Below are positions 1-10,433 of a stretch of DNA of 64,000 nucleotides, piece by piece. The DNA is from Skermanella aerolata KACC 11604 (GTDB lineage: Bacteria; Pseudomonadota; Alphaproteobacteria; Azospirillales; Azospirillaceae), in contig NZ_AVFK01000025.1 of assembly GCF_000936425.1 (NCBI RefSeq), forward strand, positions 55,363 through 119,362. Direction: 5' to 3'. Below the pieces are notes generated by a model, which searched no databases, had not been told where the DNA came from, and worked only from the letters and a program-made list of their open reading frames with translations. The translations under genes were made by a program, and so were the position numbers. Each line of letters starts with the position of its first letter. Position 1 is the first letter of the stretch.

Positions 1-1
1 G

Positions 2-910
2 GCGCTGGTGAAGGGAGATTCACCTGTCGCGACACCGGAGGGCTTGCAGGGAGTGTTCGGCTCCGATGGATTCATCGGGTCGCGCATGGCCGGCGGCGGG
101 GCAACCGGCTGGACTGATTTCCGGATACATGCCGACGGCTTCGGCCGCTTCGTGGTCGCCGACCATGGCATGAAGCCGCGCCAGACCGGCCGGCTGGTCC
201 AGCGCCTCGTCGAGATCGACACCTATCGCATGATGGCGCTGCTGGCCCTGCCGCTGGCGCGCGGCGTCCTGCCCCGGGTGCGTGCTATCGAGTCGGAACT
301 GGCGCGGTTGACCGAACAGGCGACCCGCATCGCCCGGATGGAGGACGAGCAGGCGCTTCTTCAGCAACTCTCGAAACTGGCGGCCGAGTCGGAGCAGACC
401 TCCGCCGAGACGACGTACCGGTTCACCGCCGCCCGCGCGTACAGCGACCTTGTGGCGCGCCGCATCGCCGAGCTGCGGGAGGACCGCATCGAGGGCATGC
501 AGACCATCGCGGAGTTCATGGCCCGGCGGCTGGCTCCGGCGGTCAGCACCTGCGAGGCGGTGGCCAAGCGCCAGGAGTCGCTGTCCGCCCGCGTCGCCCG
601 CGCCAGCAACCTGCTGCGCACGCGTGTCGATCTGGCGCTGGAGGAACAGAATCGCGACCTGCTGAAAAGCATGGACCGGCGCGCCAGCCTGCAACTGAGG
701 TTGCAGGAAACCGTCGAGGGGCTGTCGGTGGTCGCCATCAGCTACTACCTGGTCGGCATCGTCTCCTATGTGGCGAAGGCTTTGAAGGGCGCCGGGCTTC
801 CGATAGAGCCCGATCTGGCGGTCGGGCTAGCCGTGCCGGTCGTCCTCTTCCTGGTCTGGTCCGGCGTGAAGCGCATACGTCGGGTCGTGACCGGCGGTGA
901 GCACGAGTGA
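2..910 (+). CDS. DUF3422 family membrane protein, 5' end outside window
   Basis: The reading frame is open from the first bases of the window, so this is the C-terminal part of a longer protein (the family is usually above 400 residues); the GTG at position 8 is just an internal valine. The visible 300 residues hold a central helical, charged region likely to form a coiled coil, then two C-terminal hydrophobic segments (SYYLVGIVSYVAKAL and LAVGLAVPVVLFLVW) ending in the basic tail VKRIRR. That arrangement matches the C-terminal membrane anchor of DUF3422 proteins. The biochemical role of the family is unknown to me. Confidence 0.75.
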   Translation, partial: ALVKGDSPVATPEGLQGVFGSDGFIGSRMAGGGATGWTDFRIHADGFGRFVVADHGMKPRQTGRLVQRLVEIDTYRMMALLALPLARGVLPRVRAIESELARLTEQATRIARMEDEQALLQQLSKLAAESEQTSAETTYRFTAARAYSDLVARRIAELREDRIEGMQTIAEFMARRLAPAVSTCEAVAKRQESLSARVARASNLLRTRVDLALEEQNRDLLKSMDRRASLQLRLQETVEGLSVVAISYYLVGIVSYVAKALKGAGLPIEPDLAVGLAVPVVLFLVWSGVKRIRRVVTGGEHE

Positions 911-1388
911 GTGCGGTCGCAAGCCAGAGAGGTTTTCCGCCGGTCCCCGTCCGGATGCCTGCTTCTGAGTCGGAAGGGCTATGGCGGCTGAGGGCTTGTC
1001 TGCTCGGAACAATTCGCCGGAAAGTCGATTTGCTCATGTATCGTGATATCGGCGGAACGCCTGGAACCCTGCGAAAATCGAGCTAAATCAGACTATTCTG
1101 TTCGCTGCGTCAAGTTGACGCCGGGGCTCCTGACCGCGTATGTAGAATCCAATAGTCTTTGAGCAGGATCAATTCCGATAAGCCTGCGACACTATGTACC
1201 GGTTCAACCGGGAGCGCCGGTTGATTGGGTCATGAACAAACAGGTATGTTCACCGCAATGGCGATCTCCGGTGCCGTGGGCCTTGGAGGCTCCCGGCCAT
1301 TAGAACAACCACCCCGCGCCAAAGCGGGGGAAAGCGTTCGTCACGACACGCGGAGCGGCGGCTCCGCCGCAAGGAAGAGTGGTTAGGG
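911..1388. other. Intergenic region upstream of the cytochrome oxidase operon
   Basis: These 478 bases hold no convincing gene. A weak promoter-like pair is present on the plus strand, TTGACG at 1115-1120 and TATGTA at 1139-1144 with an 18-base gap. An 8-base perfect inverted repeat, TCAACCGG / CCGGTTGA, lies at 1204-1224 with a 5-base loop and could be an operator. The region presumably drives ctaC; both assignments are tentative. Confidence 0.35.
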
Positions 1389-2282
1389 ATGAAAGTGCAC
1401 AGGATCAGCGCCGTCTTGACGGCCCTATTGTTTTCCATATTCGGCAGCGCCGGTGCCGCCCTGGCCCAGGGTAACGACGTCGGAGTCGCGCACCCCTGGC
1501 AGCTCGGCCTCCAGGAGTCGGCTTCTCCGGTGAAAGAGCAGCTGACCGATTTCCACAACCTTCTGCTGGTGGTCATCACCGCCATCACCCTGCTGGTGCT
1601 GGCGCTGCTGGTCTACGTGATGGTTCGCTTCAACGCGAAGAAGAACCCGACCCCGACCCGGACTTCCCATAATACCATCCTCGAGGTGGCTTGGACGGTC
1701 CTGCCGGTGGTCATCCTGGTGGTAATCGCGGTGCCGTCGTTCAAGGTCCTGTACTTCATGGACAAGACCGAGAATGCCGACATGACCCTGAAGGTGATCG
1801 GACACCAGTGGTACTGGGAATACCAGTACCCGGATCATGAAGACCTGACCTTCAGCAGCTACATGATCCCGGACGAGGACATCCAGCCCGGCCAGCACCG
1901 CCTGCTGGAAACGGACAACCGGATCGTCCTGCCGGTCGACAGCAACATCCGGATCATCATCACGGCCGGCGATGTGCTCCATAGCTGGGCGATGCCGGCG
2001 CTGGGCGTCAAGAAGGACGCCATTCCGGGCCGCCTGAACGAGACCTGGGCGCGGATCGACCGCGAGGGCGTCTACTATGGCCAGTGCTCGGAGATCTGCG
2101 GCACCAACCATGGGTACATGCCGATCACGATCGAAGCGGTTTCCAAGGAACGGTTCGCTCAGTGGCTTGTCGAAGCCAAGGAAGAGTTCGCGTCGAACTC
2201 TGATCGCAAGGCGCCTGCCGTACAGGTTGCACAGAGCGTCGGCGATCAGGTTCCGGCGGCAGCGACTCCGTCGGCGAAGTAA
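1389..2282 (+). CDS. ctaC: Cytochrome c oxidase subunit II
   Basis: Subunit II of the aa3-type oxidase accepts electrons from cytochrome c through the binuclear CuA centre on the periplasmic side. The 297-residue product starts with a cleavable-looking signal peptide (to about residue 27), followed by two transmembrane helices near residues 56-80 and 98-119 and a cupredoxin domain. The CuA ligands are visible: His198, then C233-SEI-C237-GTN-H241-GY-M244. There is no fused cytochrome c domain. It is the first gene of the ctaC-ctaD-ctaB-coxF-ctaG-ctaE-DUF983-SURF1 cluster. The ATG follows a modest ribosome site. Confidence 0.96.
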   Translation: MKVHRISAVLTALLFSIFGSAGAALAQGNDVGVAHPWQLGLQESASPVKEQLTDFHNLLLVVITAITLLVLALLVYVMVRFNAKKNPTPTRTSHNTILEVAWTVLPVVILVVIAVPSFKVLYFMDKTENADMTLKVIGHQWYWEYQYPDHEDLTFSSYMIPDEDIQPGQHRLLETDNRIVLPVDSNIRIIITAGDVLHSWAMPALGVKKDAIPGRLNETWARIDREGVYYGQCSEICGTNHGYMPITIEAVSKERFAQWLVEAKEEFASNSDRKAPAVQVAQSVGDQVPAAATPSAK

Positions 2283-2360
2283 TGAAAAGGGGCGCTCGGC
2301 TGCGCGGCACCGGACGAGGGGTGCGGCGTATCGCCGGGGCCAATGACAACCCGAGGGTAA

Positions 2361-3977
<1,617 letters not shown>

Positions 3978-4013
3978 GTAAGTTAAAAGAAGACCGGGGA
4001 AGAAGTACGAGAC

Positions 4014-4943
4014 ATGACGGACATCACCATGCGGCCCGACGCCGAGGCGTCGGTCGGCGGCGTCGCTACAGGCAGCGTCCGCGACTATTTCGAACTACTG
4101 AAGCCCCGTGTCATGTCGCTGGTGGTGTTCAGCGGCTTTGCCGGGATGATCGTGGCTCCCGGCCACCTCCATCCCGTCTTGGCCCTGACCGCCATCCTCT
4201 GCATCGCGGTGGCCGCCGGGGCGTCCGGCGCCATCAACATGTGGTACGAGCGGGATATCGACGCCGTCATGCACCGGACGTCGAACCGTCCGCTGCCGGA
4301 AGGCCGGGTCGATCCGGACGAGGCGCTGTCGTTCGGCGTCGTCCTGACCATTGGCTCCATCGCCCTGATGGGGCTGGCGGTCAACTGGGTGGCGGCCGGG
4401 CTGCTGGCACTGGCCTCATTCGTCTATGTCTTCGTCTACACGATCTGGCTGAAGCGCCGCACGCCGCAGAATATCGTGATCGGCGGCGCTTCCGGCGCCT
4501 TTCCGCCGATGATCGGCTGGGCGGCGGTGACTGGCGACGTCAGCGTCGCATCGGTCCTGCTGTTCCTGCTGATCTTCATGTGGACGCCGCCGCATTTCTG
4601 GGCGCTGGCCCTGTTCCGGAACGGCGACTATACCCGCGCCGGCGTTCCCATGCTTCCGGTCGTGGCCGGCGAGCGCGAGACCAAGAAGCAGATGCTGATC
4701 TACACGCTGCTGCTTCTGCCGATCGCGGTGTCGCCGTACTTCGTCGGCATTGCCGGACTGCCGTATCTGGCAGGCTCCACCGTGCTGGGTGTTCTGTTCG
4801 TCGTGTTCGCGGTGCAGGTCTGCCGCGACAAGACGGACCGTTCGGCCAAGCAGATGTTCGGCTTCTCGATCCTCTACCTGTTCCTGCTGCTTTCCCTGCT
4901 GATCGGGGAACAGCTTTACGGACCGCTGATCCGGTTCGGCTGA
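4014..4943 (+). CDS. ctaB: Protoheme IX farnesyltransferase (heme O synthase)
   Basis: CtaB adds a farnesyl group to heme b to give heme O, the precursor of the heme a needed by CtaD. The 309-residue UbiA-superfamily membrane protein carries the diagnostic aspartate-rich loop [21 protein letters not shown] near residues 74-95 and a second loop around [24 protein letters not shown]. Placement between ctaD and the small coxF-like gene is the usual alphaproteobacterial arrangement. Confidence 0.96.
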   Translation: MTDITMRPDAEASVGGVATGSVRDYFELLKPRVMSLVVFSGFAGMIVAPGHLHPVLALTAILCIAVAAGASGAINMWYERDIDAVMHRTSNRPLPEGRVDPDEALSFGVVLTIGSIALMGLAVNWVAAGLLALASFVYVFVYTIWLKRRTPQNIVIGGASGAFPPMIGWAAVTGDVSVASVLLFLLIFMWTPPHFWALALFRNGDYTRAGVPMLPVVAGERETKKQMLIYTLLLLPIAVSPYFVGIAGLPYLAGSTVLGVLFVVFAVQVCRDKTDRSAKQMFGFSILYLFLLLSLLIGEQLYGPLIRFG

Positions 4944-4977
4944 TCCGCCCGACCAAAGAAGTGCAAGGACTACCACC

Positions 4978-5127
4978 ATGAACGCCGACCGTATTCAGAT
5001 CACCCGGCTGACCGATGAGCAGAAGCGCAAGCGGCGCGGCAAGAACATCGCCGTGATGGTGGCGCTGCTGGCGCTGGTGGCGCTGCTCTACGTCATCACC
5101 CTGGTCCGGATCGGGGGGAACGCATGA
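4978..5127 (+). CDS. Small CoxF-like cytochrome oxidase operon protein
   Basis: A 49-residue ORF (starts MNADRIQITRLTDEQKRKRRGKN, then one hydrophobic helix IAVMVALLALVALLYVITLV) lies between ctaB and ctaG. Its stop overlaps the ctaG start by 4 bases (ATGA), a sign of translational coupling. A basic N-terminus followed by a single membrane span in this position matches the small CoxF/assembly proteins of alphaproteobacterial oxidase operons. Its exact function is not settled, though a structural or assembly role in the oxidase is likely. Confidence 0.8.
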   Translation: MNADRIQITRLTDEQKRKRRGKNIAVMVALLALVALLYVITLVRIGGNA

Positions 5128-5723
5128 GCGAAAACCGCGACCCGCGGGACATGCGCCGGCGCAACCTGACCGTGATGGTCAGCCTGGTCGGCTTGGTGTT
5201 CGGCATGATTGGGCTGTCGTTTGCGTCGGTGCCGCTCTACAACCTGTTCTGCAAGGTTACCGGTTTCGGCGGGACGACGCAGGTGGCGGAAGGTCCGGCG
5301 GGCGAGATCCTGGACCGCACGGTCAAGGTGCGGTTCAACGCCGACGTCAACGGGGCGCTGCCCTGGGGCTTCAGGCCGGACACCCACGAGATGGAAGTCC
5401 GGATCGGCGAGTCCGCCATAACCAGCTACCGCGCCACCAACCATTCCGACCAGCCGATCGTCGGCATGGCGACGTACAACGTGACGCCCGACAAGGCCGG
5501 GATCTACTTCAACAAGATCCAGTGCTTCTGCTTCGACGAGCAGCGGCTGGAACCGGGGCAGACGGTGGACATGCCCGTCTATTTCTTCGTCGATCCGGCA
5601 ATGGCCGACGATCCCAAGCTGGACGACGTCTCGACCATCACCCTGTCCTACACCTTCTTCCGGGCACATGACGATCCGGGGCTGGTGTCCAAGGCGGGGC
5701 CTAATCCCAATGCAGTCAACTGA
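5124..5723 (+). CDS. ctaG: Cytochrome c oxidase assembly protein CtaG/Cox11
   Basis: CtaG delivers copper to the CuB site of subunit I. The 199-residue protein has one N-terminal membrane helix (VMVSLVGLVFGMIGLSFASVPLY) followed by PLYNLFCKVTGFGGTTQ and a periplasmic beta domain. The copper-binding CFCF motif is present in KIQCFCFDEQRLEPGQ. Its stop codon lies inside a 17-base tandem duplication (5717-5750), described separately. Confidence 0.95.
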   Translation: MSENRDPRDMRRRNLTVMVSLVGLVFGMIGLSFASVPLYNLFCKVTGFGGTTQVAEGPAGEILDRTVKVRFNADVNGALPWGFRPDTHEMEVRIGESAITSYRATNHSDQPIVGMATYNVTPDKAGIYFNKIQCFCFDEQRLEPGQTVDMPVYFFVDPAMADDPKLDDVSTITLSYTFFRAHDDPGLVSKAGPNPNAVN

Positions 5724-5750
5724 CTGAAACGTCCAACTGACTCAAACGTC
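5717..5750. repeat. 17-base tandem duplication spanning the ctaG stop codon
   Basis: Two adjacent 17-base units, CAACTGACTGAAACGTC and CAACTGACTCAAACGTC, differ at one base. The ctaG stop TGA (5721-5723) is in the first copy. The period is not a multiple of three. Confidence 0.85.
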
Positions 5751-5787
5751 ATCCAACGATAAGAGCAAAGAACGAGGGTTACACAGC

Positions 5788-6645
5788 ATGGCCGAGTTGA
5801 ACGCGCACAATCCCGGCGTCTACCCCGGAGGCGTTTCGGCCGCCGACGGCCATGGCGCCGAGGGCGGTCACACGCACCAATACCATCTGGTCAATCCCAG
5901 CCCGTGGCCGCTGCTGGGCGCATTCTCCGCCGGCCTGATGGCGGTCGGCGGCGTCATGTACATGCATGGCAGCGGCTGGCTCCTGGCGGCCCTGGGCTTC
6001 CTGTGCGTCCTGACCGTGATGGCCGGGTGGTGGCGCGACGTGGTCCGCGAGTCGGTCCACGAGAAGGCCCATACTCCCATCGTCAAGCTGGGCCTGCGCT
6101 ACGGCATGTCGCTGTTCATCGCCTCTGAGGTGATGTTCTTCGCGGCGTTCTTCTGGGCCTTCTTCGACGCCAGCCTGTATCCGAAGGAAGCGATCGGGGG
6201 CGTCTGGCCGCCGGAGAACATCGAGACGTTCAACGCCTTCCACCTGCCGCTGATGATGACCCTGATCCTGCTGCTGTCGGGCACCACGGTCACCTGGGCG
6301 CACCATGCGATCGTCGAGGGCGACCGGAAGACGGCGAGCGTGGCCTTGGGCCTGACGGTGATCCTGGGCATCCTGTTCAGCTGCTTCCAGGTCTACGAAT
6401 ACAGCCACGCCCATTTCGGCTTCTCGGATGGGATCTATCCGTCGACCTTCTTCATGGCGACCGGCTTCCACGGATTCCACGTCCTGATCGGGACGATCTT
6501 CCTGGCGGTCTGTTGGTTCCGGGTAAGGTCGGGCCACTTCACCCCGAAGAGCCATTTCGGGTTCGAAGCAGCCGCCTGGTACTGGCACTTCGTCGACGTG
6601 GTCTGGCTGTTCCTGTTCGTTTCGATCTACTGGTGGGGAGCCTGA
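5788..6645 (+). CDS. ctaE: Cytochrome c oxidase subunit III
   Basis: Subunit III is the third core subunit and stabilises proton-pumping turnover. The 285-residue product has seven hydrophobic segments and typical motifs such as WWRDVVRES, FIASEVMFFAAFFWAFFDASLYP, TGFHGFHVLIGTIFL and the C-terminal AAWYWHFVDVVWLFLFVSIYWWG. It is preceded by a good purine-rich ribosome site. The downstream DUF983 gene begins almost at its stop codon. Confidence 0.97.
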   Translation: MAELNAHNPGVYPGGVSAADGHGAEGGHTHQYHLVNPSPWPLLGAFSAGLMAVGGVMYMHGSGWLLAALGFLCVLTVMAGWWRDVVRESVHEKAHTPIVKLGLRYGMSLFIASEVMFFAAFFWAFFDASLYPKEAIGGVWPPENIETFNAFHLPLMMTLILLLSGTTVTWAHHAIVEGDRKTASVALGLTVILGILFSCFQVYEYSHAHFGFSDGIYPSTFFMATGFHGFHVLIGTIFLAVCWFRVRSGHFTPKSHFGFEAAAWYWHFVDVVWLFLFVSIYWWGA

Positions 6646-6649
6646 CGCC

Positions 6650-7069
6650 CTGACATCGAACCCTTACCCCAAGTTCTCCCCGGTCGCGGCGGCGCTGAAA
6701 TGCCGCTGTCCGCGATGCGGGAAGGGCCGGCTCTACAAAGGGTTCCTGACCGTCGCCGACCGGTGCGAGTGCTGCGGCCTCGCACTGGCGCGGGGCGACA
6801 GCGGCGACGGTCCCGCCGTTTTCATGACCTTCATCCTGGGCTTCACGGTTGTCCCGGTGGCCCTATGGGTCGCGATGTCGGTCGATTGGCCGCTCTGGCT
6901 TCACGCCGTCGTCTGGACCGTCGTCATCCTGGGCTTGTCGCTGGGCATGCTGCGGCCGGCCAAGGCCTACCTGATGGCCTTGCAGTTCCGCCACCGGTCC
7001 AGCGAATACGATCTGCCCGACCTGCCGGGCGATTTCCCCCGTAAAACTCCCCCGAACCCGCGGGACTGA
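6650..7069 (+). CDS. DUF983 family protein, probable CTG start
   Basis: DUF983 proteins are small membrane proteins habitually encoded beside ctaE and SURF1; their molecular function is not known. The reading frame gives about 139 residues with two N-terminal Cys pairs (CRCPRCGKGRLYKGFL and CECCGLALA, a zinc-ribbon-like knuckle) and then two transmembrane helices. An ATG exists only at 6824, which would delete the conserved Cys region. Upstream in frame there is no ATG, GTG or TTG, but CTG at 6650 sits 9 bases after a GGGGAG ribosome site inside the end of ctaE. I therefore place the start at CTG, which is unusual. Confidence 0.8.
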   Translation: MTSNPYPKFSPVAAALKCRCPRCGKGRLYKGFLTVADRCECCGLALARGDSGDGPAVFMTFILGFTVVPVALWVAMSVDWPLWLHAVVWTVVILGLSLGMLRPAKAYLMALQFRHRSSEYDLPDLPGDFPRKTPPNPRD

Positions 7070-7072
7070 CCC

Positions 7073-7846
7073 ATGCCTGCGCTGGTTGAGAAAGAACAAG
7101 ACGGACGCCGCTTCCGTCCCGGTCTGGCCGCAACCCTCTTTACCCTTGCCGCCGTCGCCATCATGCTGGGTCTCGGCACCTGGCAGGTCGAGCGGCTGGC
7201 CTGGAAGAGCGCGCTGATCGAGCGGATCGAGAGCGGCCTGCGCGCCGCCCCAGCGCCCCTTCCGACCGAAATCGAGAACCCCGCCGACTGGGACTTCCGT
7301 CGCGTCGCCGTCACCGGCCGGTTCCTCCACGACTTTGAGCTGAACCTTGCCGCCCGCAGCATGAACGGCCAGATCGGCTACCAGATCGTGACGCCGCTGA
7401 AGCGCGACGACGGGTCGCTGGTGCTGGTCAACCGGGGTTGGGTGCCGCTAGACAGGCGCGCTCCCGAGTCCCGGACCGAGGGGCTGCCGGAGGGCACCGT
7501 CACCGTCGAGGGCGTCGCCCGTGTCCCGGCACCCCAGGGCTGGATGCAACCCGACAACGATCCAGCGGCCAACATGTGGTTCTGGTACGACGTGCCCCGG
7601 ATGGCCGCCCAGGTCGGGCAGGCGGGAGCGGACCCCGGAGCCGGCGTCGGCGAGCCGCTTCCTGTCATCGTCGAGGCGGGAGACGCCCCGAACCCCGGCG
7701 GGTTCCCGATCGGCGGCCGGACCAACGTGAACATCTCCAACAACCACCTGCAATACGCCTTCACGTGGTACAGCTTGGCGGTTACGCTTATCGTGATCTA
7801 CTTCGTGTTCCACTGGCGGCGCGGCTCCGAGGATAGGGAGCCCTGA
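7073..7846 (+). CDS. SURF1 family cytochrome oxidase assembly protein
   Basis: SURF1 (Shy1) assists insertion of heme a into subunit I. The 257-residue protein has the expected two flanking membrane helices (residues about 20-38 and 228-247) around a periplasmic domain. Family signatures include LGTWQVERLAWKSALI near the N-terminus, the VTGRFLHDFEL strand, LVNRGWVPLDRR, and the C-terminal NNHLQYAFTWYSLAVTLIVIY. It is the last gene of the oxidase cluster, 3 bases after the DUF983 stop. Confidence 0.93.
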   Translation: MPALVEKEQDGRRFRPGLAATLFTLAAVAIMLGLGTWQVERLAWKSALIERIESGLRAAPAPLPTEIENPADWDFRRVAVTGRFLHDFELNLAARSMNGQIGYQIVTPLKRDDGSLVLVNRGWVPLDRRAPESRTEGLPEGTVTVEGVARVPAPQGWMQPDNDPAANMWFWYDVPRMAAQVGQAGADPGAGVGEPLPVIVEAGDAPNPGGFPIGGRTNVNISNNHLQYAFTWYSLAVTLIVIYFVFHWRRGSEDREP

Positions 7847-7887
7847 CCGCCGGAACACCCCCAACGAACGACTTCAGGGAGGCTCGG

Positions 7888-9381
7888 ATGTCCGCCTATC
7901 AGACGCTGGAACGGCGCTTCGCCCGGCTCGCCGCGATCAACGACGCGCTCGGCATCCTGCACTGGGATACCGAGACGCTGATGCCTCCCGGCGCCGCCGA
8001 CGGCAGGGCGGAGCAGCTTGCGACCCTGAAGGTCCTGAGCCACGAGTTGCTGACCGACGACGACAACGCCGACCTGCTGGCCGACGCCGAGCACGAGCGC
8101 GAGCTTTCCAACTGGCAGGAAGCCAACCTGCACGAGATGCGCCGCGCCTATCTCCATGCGACGGCGGTGCCGGGCGATCTGGTCGAGGCAAGCTCCCGCG
8201 CGATTTCCCGCTGCGAGATGGTCTGGCGCGAAGCCCGCCCAGCCGGCGACTTCGCGATGCTGCTGCCCAGCCTGTCGGAAGTGCTGAACCTCCAGCGCCA
8301 GATCGCTGCCGCAAAGGCCGAGGCGCTGGGCTGTTCCCTGTACGAGGCGCTGCTGGACAGCTACGAGCCGGGCGGCAACACCGACCATATCGACAAGGTG
8401 TTCGGCGACCTCCGGGCCTTCCTGCCGGGCTTCATCGGCGAGGTGCTGGAGCGCCAGAAGAGCCGACCGGACATCCTGCCCCTCCAGGGGCCGTTCCCCA
8501 TCGAAACCCAGCGGGCGCTGGGCGTCCGGATGATGCAGGCCGCCGGCTTCGACTTCAACAAGGGCCGGCTGGACATCAGCCTCCACCCGTTCTGCGGCGG
8601 CGCCACCCATGACGTGCGGCTGACCACCCGCTACGACGAGGACGACTTCACCAAGGCGCTGATGGGTGTGATGCATGAGACGGGGCATGCCCTGTACGAG
8701 CAGAACCGCCCGGCGGATTGGCTGGGCCAGCCGGTCAGCGAGGCACGCGGCATGAGCCTGCACGAGAGCCAGTCTCTCATCATAGAGATGCAGGCCTGCC
8801 GCAGCCGCGCATTCCTGGAGTTCGCCGCTCCGGTGATGCGCGACAGCTTCGGCGGGACGGGACCGGCCTGGGACGCGGCCAACCTTCACCGGCTGTACAC
8901 CAAGGTCGAACCGGGCTTCATCCGGGTCGATGCCGACGAGGTGACCTACCCCGCCCATATCCTGATCCGCTACGACCTGGAAAAGGCGCTGATCGCTGGC
9001 GACATGATCCTGGCCGACCTGCCCGGCGCCTGGAACGAGGGAATGCGCGACCTGCTTGGGCTGAAGGTCACGACCGACCGGCTGGGCTGCCTTCAGGACA
9101 TCCACTGGCCGGGCGGCGCCTGGGGCTATTTCCCGACATATACGCTGGGAGCCATCACGGCGGCCCAACTGTTCGACGCCGCGACCCGAGCCGACGACAA
9201 CGTGCTGCCGGGGCTGGCGCGCGGCGACTTCTCCCCCCTGGTCAACTGGCTGCGGACCAACATCCATTCCCAGGGCAGCCTGCTGCCAGCCGACCAACTG
9301 CTGACCAAGGCGACCGGGCGTCCGCTGGACGCCAGCGTCTATGAACGTCACCTGCGGCGGCGGTACCTGGAGGAAGCCTGA
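7888..9381 (+). CDS. Carboxypeptidase M32 (thermostable carboxypeptidase 1 family)
   Basis: A cytosolic metallocarboxypeptidase that removes C-terminal residues. The 497-residue length fits the M32 family. The zinc-binding HEXXH motif is visible as H263-ETG-H267 within VMHETGHALYEQ, followed by the family signature SLHESQSLIIE, which provides the third ligand. The C-terminal region GFIRVDADEVTYPAHILIRYDLE is also typical. It follows SURF1 by 41 bases, with a GGGAGG ribosome site. Confidence 0.95.
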   Translation: MSAYQTLERRFARLAAINDALGILHWDTETLMPPGAADGRAEQLATLKVLSHELLTDDDNADLLADAEHERELSNWQEANLHEMRRAYLHATAVPGDLVEASSRAISRCEMVWREARPAGDFAMLLPSLSEVLNLQRQIAAAKAEALGCSLYEALLDSYEPGGNTDHIDKVFGDLRAFLPGFIGEVLERQKSRPDILPLQGPFPIETQRALGVRMMQAAGFDFNKGRLDISLHPFCGGATHDVRLTTRYDEDDFTKALMGVMHETGHALYEQNRPADWLGQPVSEARGMSLHESQSLIIEMQACRSRAFLEFAAPVMRDSFGGTGPAWDAANLHRLYTKVEPGFIRVDADEVTYPAHILIRYDLEKALIAGDMILADLPGAWNEGMRDLLGLKVTTDRLGCLQDIHWPGGAWGYFPTYTLGAITAAQLFDAATRADDNVLPGLARGDFSPLVNWLRTNIHSQGSLLPADQLLTKATGRPLDASVYERHLRRRYLEEA

Positions 9382-9741
9382 GGGCAGGGGGCTTGCTGCT
9401 TGGTCCGAGAGCCGATGTAGACACCCCCTACAAGGCCGCAATTGTCATCAATTGTTGCAAAATGTGATGGGCTGCGGTGCTGTGACGAGGTTGGCCGGTG
9501 GGATGACAGGGGCAGGTCATCCGTGGAAAAACGCGAGCGAGTGATCGAATGTCACTATCGCCCGCGCGCGGCGGCGGGCCGGTGCTGTGTGTGCTGTTCA
9601 CGATGTCGAAAATCCGGCGCTGTAGCGCTTTGGTCTTGTAGCACGAGCCGGTTAAGGAATTATGTCCTGGTGCTTGTTCGTGTTCATTTCCCAGGAGAGC
9701 TCCCCTTGCAAAACGTAACGCTAAACGTTACGTTCATCGCA
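9382..9741. other. Intergenic region upstream of the HigBA module
   Basis: About 360 bases without a supported gene. An open frame continues upstream from the toxin to 9442 but has no ribosome site and no recognisable sequence, so I start the toxin at 9742. The higBA operator lies at the right edge. A short CAATTG-tcat-CAATTG repeat lies near 9438-9454. Confidence 0.4.
9706..9734 (+). promoter_or_regulatory. Operator/promoter of the HigBA toxin-antitoxin operon
   Basis: A perfect 9-base inverted repeat AACGTAACG / CGTTACGTT (9712-9734, 5-base spacer) lies 7 bases before the toxin ATG. A possible -35 (TTGCAA, 9706-9711) abuts it. Palindromes in this position are the usual autoregulatory site of HigA-type antitoxins, so binding by the adjacent HigA is inferred. 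Confidence 0.6.
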
Positions 9742-10023
9742 ATGATCAAGTCCTTTGCCGATAAGCGCACTGCCGCTCTTTTCTTCGACCTTCCGACAAA
9801 GGGTTTGCCAGCGGATATTCGAAAGCGGGCGCGTGCAAAGCTGATCGCAATGGATCAGGCACAGGCGCTGGATGATCTCAGAGTACCTCTCGCCAATCGG
9901 TTGGAGGCGTTGCGGGGTGGCAGGGCTGGTCAATACTCGATCCGTGTCAACGACCGATGGCGCATTTGCTTTTTCTGGCAAGAGGGCGATGTTTACGACG
10001 TAGAGTTCCTGGATTATCACTGA
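9742..10023 (+). CDS. higB: HigB-type toxin (RelE/ParE superfamily)
   Basis: The 93-residue protein belongs to the plasmid-maintenance killer (HigB) branch of RelE-like ribosome-dependent mRNA endonucleases. Recognisable parts are MIKSFADKRTAALFF at the N-terminus, the LANRLEALRGGRAGQYSIRVNDRWRICFFW core and the C-terminal DVEFLDYH. The start is set at ATG 9742 because the family begins with an MIKSF-like sequence and because the operator palindrome lies just upstream. It is followed after 18 bases by its antitoxin, in the toxin-first order typical of HigBA. Confidence 0.9.
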   Translation: MIKSFADKRTAALFFDLPTKGLPADIRKRARAKLIAMDQAQALDDLRVPLANRLEALRGGRAGQYSIRVNDRWRICFFWQEGDVYDVEFLDYH

Positions 10024-10041
10024 CTTAAGGGAGACAACCCA

Positions 10042-10401
10042 ATGACCATTTCCCGTGCGGACCTGGACGCTGGCCGGGTCGATCTGACCGATGTGATTGA
10101 CCCTGAAGCGCAACCGGTTGGTCCTATTCACCCCGGCTACATCCTGCATGTCGATTTCATGGAGCCGCTTGGGCTGAGCGTCTACGCTCTTGCGCGGGCA
10201 TTGAGCGTGCCACGGACCCGGCTGAACGAGATCGTCAATGAGCGGCGGTCGGTCACTGCCGACACGGCGCTCCGGCTGTCGAGGCATTTTGGTACCAGCG
10301 CCGATTTCTGGATGGGATTGCAGGCTCAGTACGATCTGGAGGTCGCGCGCCGTGACCTGGGTGAGCGGCTGATGTTGGAAGTGGCGCCGCGAGCCGCATA
10401 G
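10042..10401 (+). CDS. higA: HigA-type antitoxin, XRE helix-turn-helix
   Basis: The 119-residue antitoxin neutralises HigB and represses the operon. It contains the HigA signature HPGYILHVDFMEPLGLSVYALARALSVPRTRLNEIVNERRSVTADTALRLSRHFG (residues about 32-88), a helix-turn-helix of the XRE family, and then FWMGLQAQYDLEVA. It has a good ribosome site (AAGGGAG) and is adjacent to the toxin. Length is slightly above the usual 95-105 residues because of an N-terminal extension. Confidence 0.92.
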   Translation: MTISRADLDAGRVDLTDVIDPEAQPVGPIHPGYILHVDFMEPLGLSVYALARALSVPRTRLNEIVNERRSVTADTALRLSRHFGTSADFWMGLQAQYDLEVARRDLGERLMLEVAPRAA

Positions 10402-10433
10402 GCAATCCATTTCGCGCAGGCGCCACGCATGGA

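Noticed and set aside
9442..9741. Upstream extension of the HigB frame
   Set aside because: It lacks family sequence and a ribosome site, and it would place the operator palindrome inside the gene.
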